A stretch of 64,000 bases of DNA. Source: Psychrobacter sp. WY6. Its GTDB lineage: Bacteria > Pseudomonadota > Gammaproteobacteria > Pseudomonadales > Moraxellaceae. The notes under the pieces are model-generated. The model did not search any database. It saw only the letters and a list, made by a program, of their open reading frames with translations, and was not told the origin of the DNA. Each line of letters starts with the position of its first letter. Positions within the stretch are counted from its first letter, which is position 1. Positions 62,002 through 64,000 of the stretch are shown piece after piece. Location of the stretch: contig NZ_CP049902.1 in assembly GCF_018448495.1 (NCBI RefSeq), positions 2,604,001 to 2,668,000 of the forward strand, in the 5' to 3' direction. Position numbers and translations under genes: made by a program.

Positions 62002-64000
62002 ATGAAACTTATAGATAACTTGAACCACAGATTTGGCGATGACATAAAAGAAAACTTGCATACTGATTCTAAGTTACAGATAGCCGCCTCATTTTCTCTA
62101 TCTATGCTTATGCAGCGTTAAAGCAAGAGCTTAAGAATATCGATGGGATGCAGTTTTTATTTACCTCTCCCACTTTTGTACCTAATGATGTCACCGATAA
62201 GTTCAAAAAAGAAAAGCGTGAGTTTGTCATTCCTAAGTTCAATAGAGAAGACAGCCTATATGGCACTGAGTTTGAGATTCATCTGAGGAACAAGCTGACT
62301 CAAAAAGCGATTGCTAAAGAATGTGCCGAATGGATACGCAAAAAAGCGGTCTTTAAGTCAAATACTACCAACTCACCCATGCAAGAGTTTGTATGCGTTA
62401 AAGACAATGCATCATTATTTACTTACATGCCTATTCAAGGCTTTACTCCTGTTGGGCTGGGCTATGAAAAAGGCGACGCTGTCTCGAACATGGTCAATCG
62501 GTTTGATTCAGACTATGCGCTACCCTACCTGAATTTATTTAATCAAATATGGCAGGATCAGCAAAAGGTGACTGATATTACTGACGAGATTGTTCGCCAT
62601 ATTGAGTCGGTATATCAAGAGAATGATCCTGAGCGTATATACTTTCTAATACTCTATAATGTTTTTAAAGAGTTTCTTGAAGATCTAAATGAAGACGTTA
62701 TGCCTAACGACCTAACAGGCTATCATGATACATTGATTTGGCAAAAGCTTTATAACTTCCAAACTGATGCAGCCGTAGGCATTATCAATAAGCTTGAAAC
62801 CTATAACGGTTGTATCCTAGCTGACAGCGTTGGTTTAGGTGTAAGACGTTCACTGCACTTGCCGTAGTCAAATACTACGAGCTGCGCAATAAAAGTGTCT
62901 TGGTACTTTGTCCTAAAAAACTTGGTGCCAACTGGACTAACTATAACGCCAATTTGACCACCAACATTTTTGCTAAAGATCGTTTCAATTACGATGTGCT
63001 TTTTCATACCGACCTATCTAGAAATAGCGGTGAAACCCTAGGGATAGACTTAGCGAAAATCAATTGGGGCAACTATGATTTAGTAGTTATCGATGAATCG
63101 CACAACTTTCGTAACCGCGAGAACTTCAAAGATAAGAAGACTCGCTATGATCGCTTGATGGAGCAAGTCATACAGCAAGGCGTTAAGACTAAAGTACTGA
63201 TGCTTTCAGCCACGCCAGTAAACAACCGCTTTAACGATTTAAAAAATCAGCTGGCGTTAGCCTATGAAGGAATAGTAAGAATCTAGATGATAAGCTCGAT
63301 ACTAAGCGAGATATTGACACTATATTCCGAAATGCTCAGGCAAGTTTCAACAACTGGTCAAAACTGCCAGTGGAGCATCGCACCACTAAAGCCATATTAG
63401 ATATGCTCGATTTTGACTTTTTCAAACTCTTAGATAGCGTCACTATTGCACGTTCACGTAAGCATATTCAGCGCTTCTACGACACCAAAGAAGTTGGACA
63501 ATTCCCGACACGCTTAGCGCCACTTTCATATCGCTGTGCCATTACTGAAGACAATAGTATTGCCTTCAATCAGATTTACAAAGAACTAGCCTCAATTAGA
63601 ATGGTTGTGTATGCACCGCTCACGTATATTTCCTAGCGCTTTAGAGAAATACGAAGACCTATATGACACTGAGATCGAAGGTAAAAGACAATTCAAACAA
63701 CAAGATCGAGAACAAAGCTTACAAGCATTGATGACGGTCAACTTACTCAAACGTTTAGAGAGCTCTGTTCATGCGTTTCGTTTAACATTGCACAACTTAA
63801 AAAATCGCTTGGAGCAAGCTTTATCTAGCATCGCTGAGTATCAGGCTCGAAAAAGTAATGATCTATTATCTATCGATATTGGTACAGGATACGATGATGA
63901 CGCCTATGATGAAGGGCTTGATGAGCCAGTTAATCCTAATGATTGGGTGGGTGGTAAGCTTAAAGTTCATCTTGATGACATGGATATATTAAAGTGGCAC
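62002..64000 (+). CDS. PLD-like/SNF2-type helicase, 3' end outside window, four or more frameshifts
   Basis: Large superfamily 2 helicase typical of defence islands. N-terminal region (residues 1-150) reads FSIYAYAALKQELKNIDGMQFLFTSPTF and REFVIPKFNREDSLYGTEFEIHLRNKLTQKAIAKECAEWIRKK, like the phospholipase D-fold leader of these helicases. Then Walker A CILADSVGLGKTFTALAVVKYYE (broken near 62843), VLVLCPKKLGANW, motif II VVIDESHNFRN and motif III LMLSATPVNNRFNDL. Other breaks: 62090 (T run), 63280 and 63595. The frame continues open to the window end. Role is probably anti-phage or DNA restriction; partner genes lie beyond the window. Confidence 0.85.

Overview
The window looks like a chromosomal segment of a Psychrobacter-like member of the Moraxellaceae. 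It has moderate-to-low GC, AT-rich intergenic DNA with many short hairpin terminators, a cold-type polyester hydrolase resembling Moraxella lipase 1, a YqhD/NemR electrophile cluster and a PilA-free housekeeping set typical of that family. The genus call is an inference from gene content and was not tested by a search.

Layout. 1-6.5 kb: pepN (partial), an OmpA/Pal-type lipoprotein, a phosphopantetheinyl transferase, an outer-membrane barrel and an IclR regulator. 6.5-12.5 kb: a complete valine-catabolic operon on the minus strand (mmsA, acyl-CoA dehydrogenase, enoyl-CoA hydratase, 3-hydroxyisobutyryl-CoA hydrolase, mmsB) that takes isobutyryl-CoA to propionyl-CoA, followed by prpE and an acyl-CoA ligase. 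17-22 kb: an MFS exporter, a secreted PETase-like alpha/beta hydrolase, an ankyrin lipoprotein and an MBL-like protein. 21.7-23.7 kb: an nsrR-nnrS nitric-oxide module with a visible NsrR operator. Then a DASH cryptochrome and an IS605-type element carrying only tnpB. 27-33.7 kb: an electrophile/aldehyde-defence cluster (aldehyde dehydrogenase, NemR-like regulator, YqhD alcohol dehydrogenase, NADP oxidoreductase, DJ-1 protein, GST) with two identical NemR-type operators. 34-37 kb: an EmrB/EmrA-like efflux pair. 37.8-56.3 kb: mostly housekeeping genes (pdxH, glmM, guaB, mscS, cysS, pduO, GDPD, desaturase, selO, maeB, cca).

56.5 kb to the end is accessory DNA: a tRNA(CAT), directly followed by a P4-type integrase with a four-half-site operator, an uncharacterised gene split by an IS5-family (IS427-like) insertion, an AlpA-type regulator, a DUF3631 ATPase, and the start of a large PLD-nuclease/SNF2-type helicase that runs off the window. 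This is the left end of a tRNA-integrated genomic island whose cargo looks defensive.

A pervasive feature colours every annotation. More than 20 genes, including essential ones (guaB, cca, maeB), are broken by small indels. Most are consistent with loss of one base in a short homopolymer run, and restoring one base gives a full-length family member. I therefore annotate these as single CDS spans with noted frameshifts; most are probably sequence errors rather than real pseudogenes.
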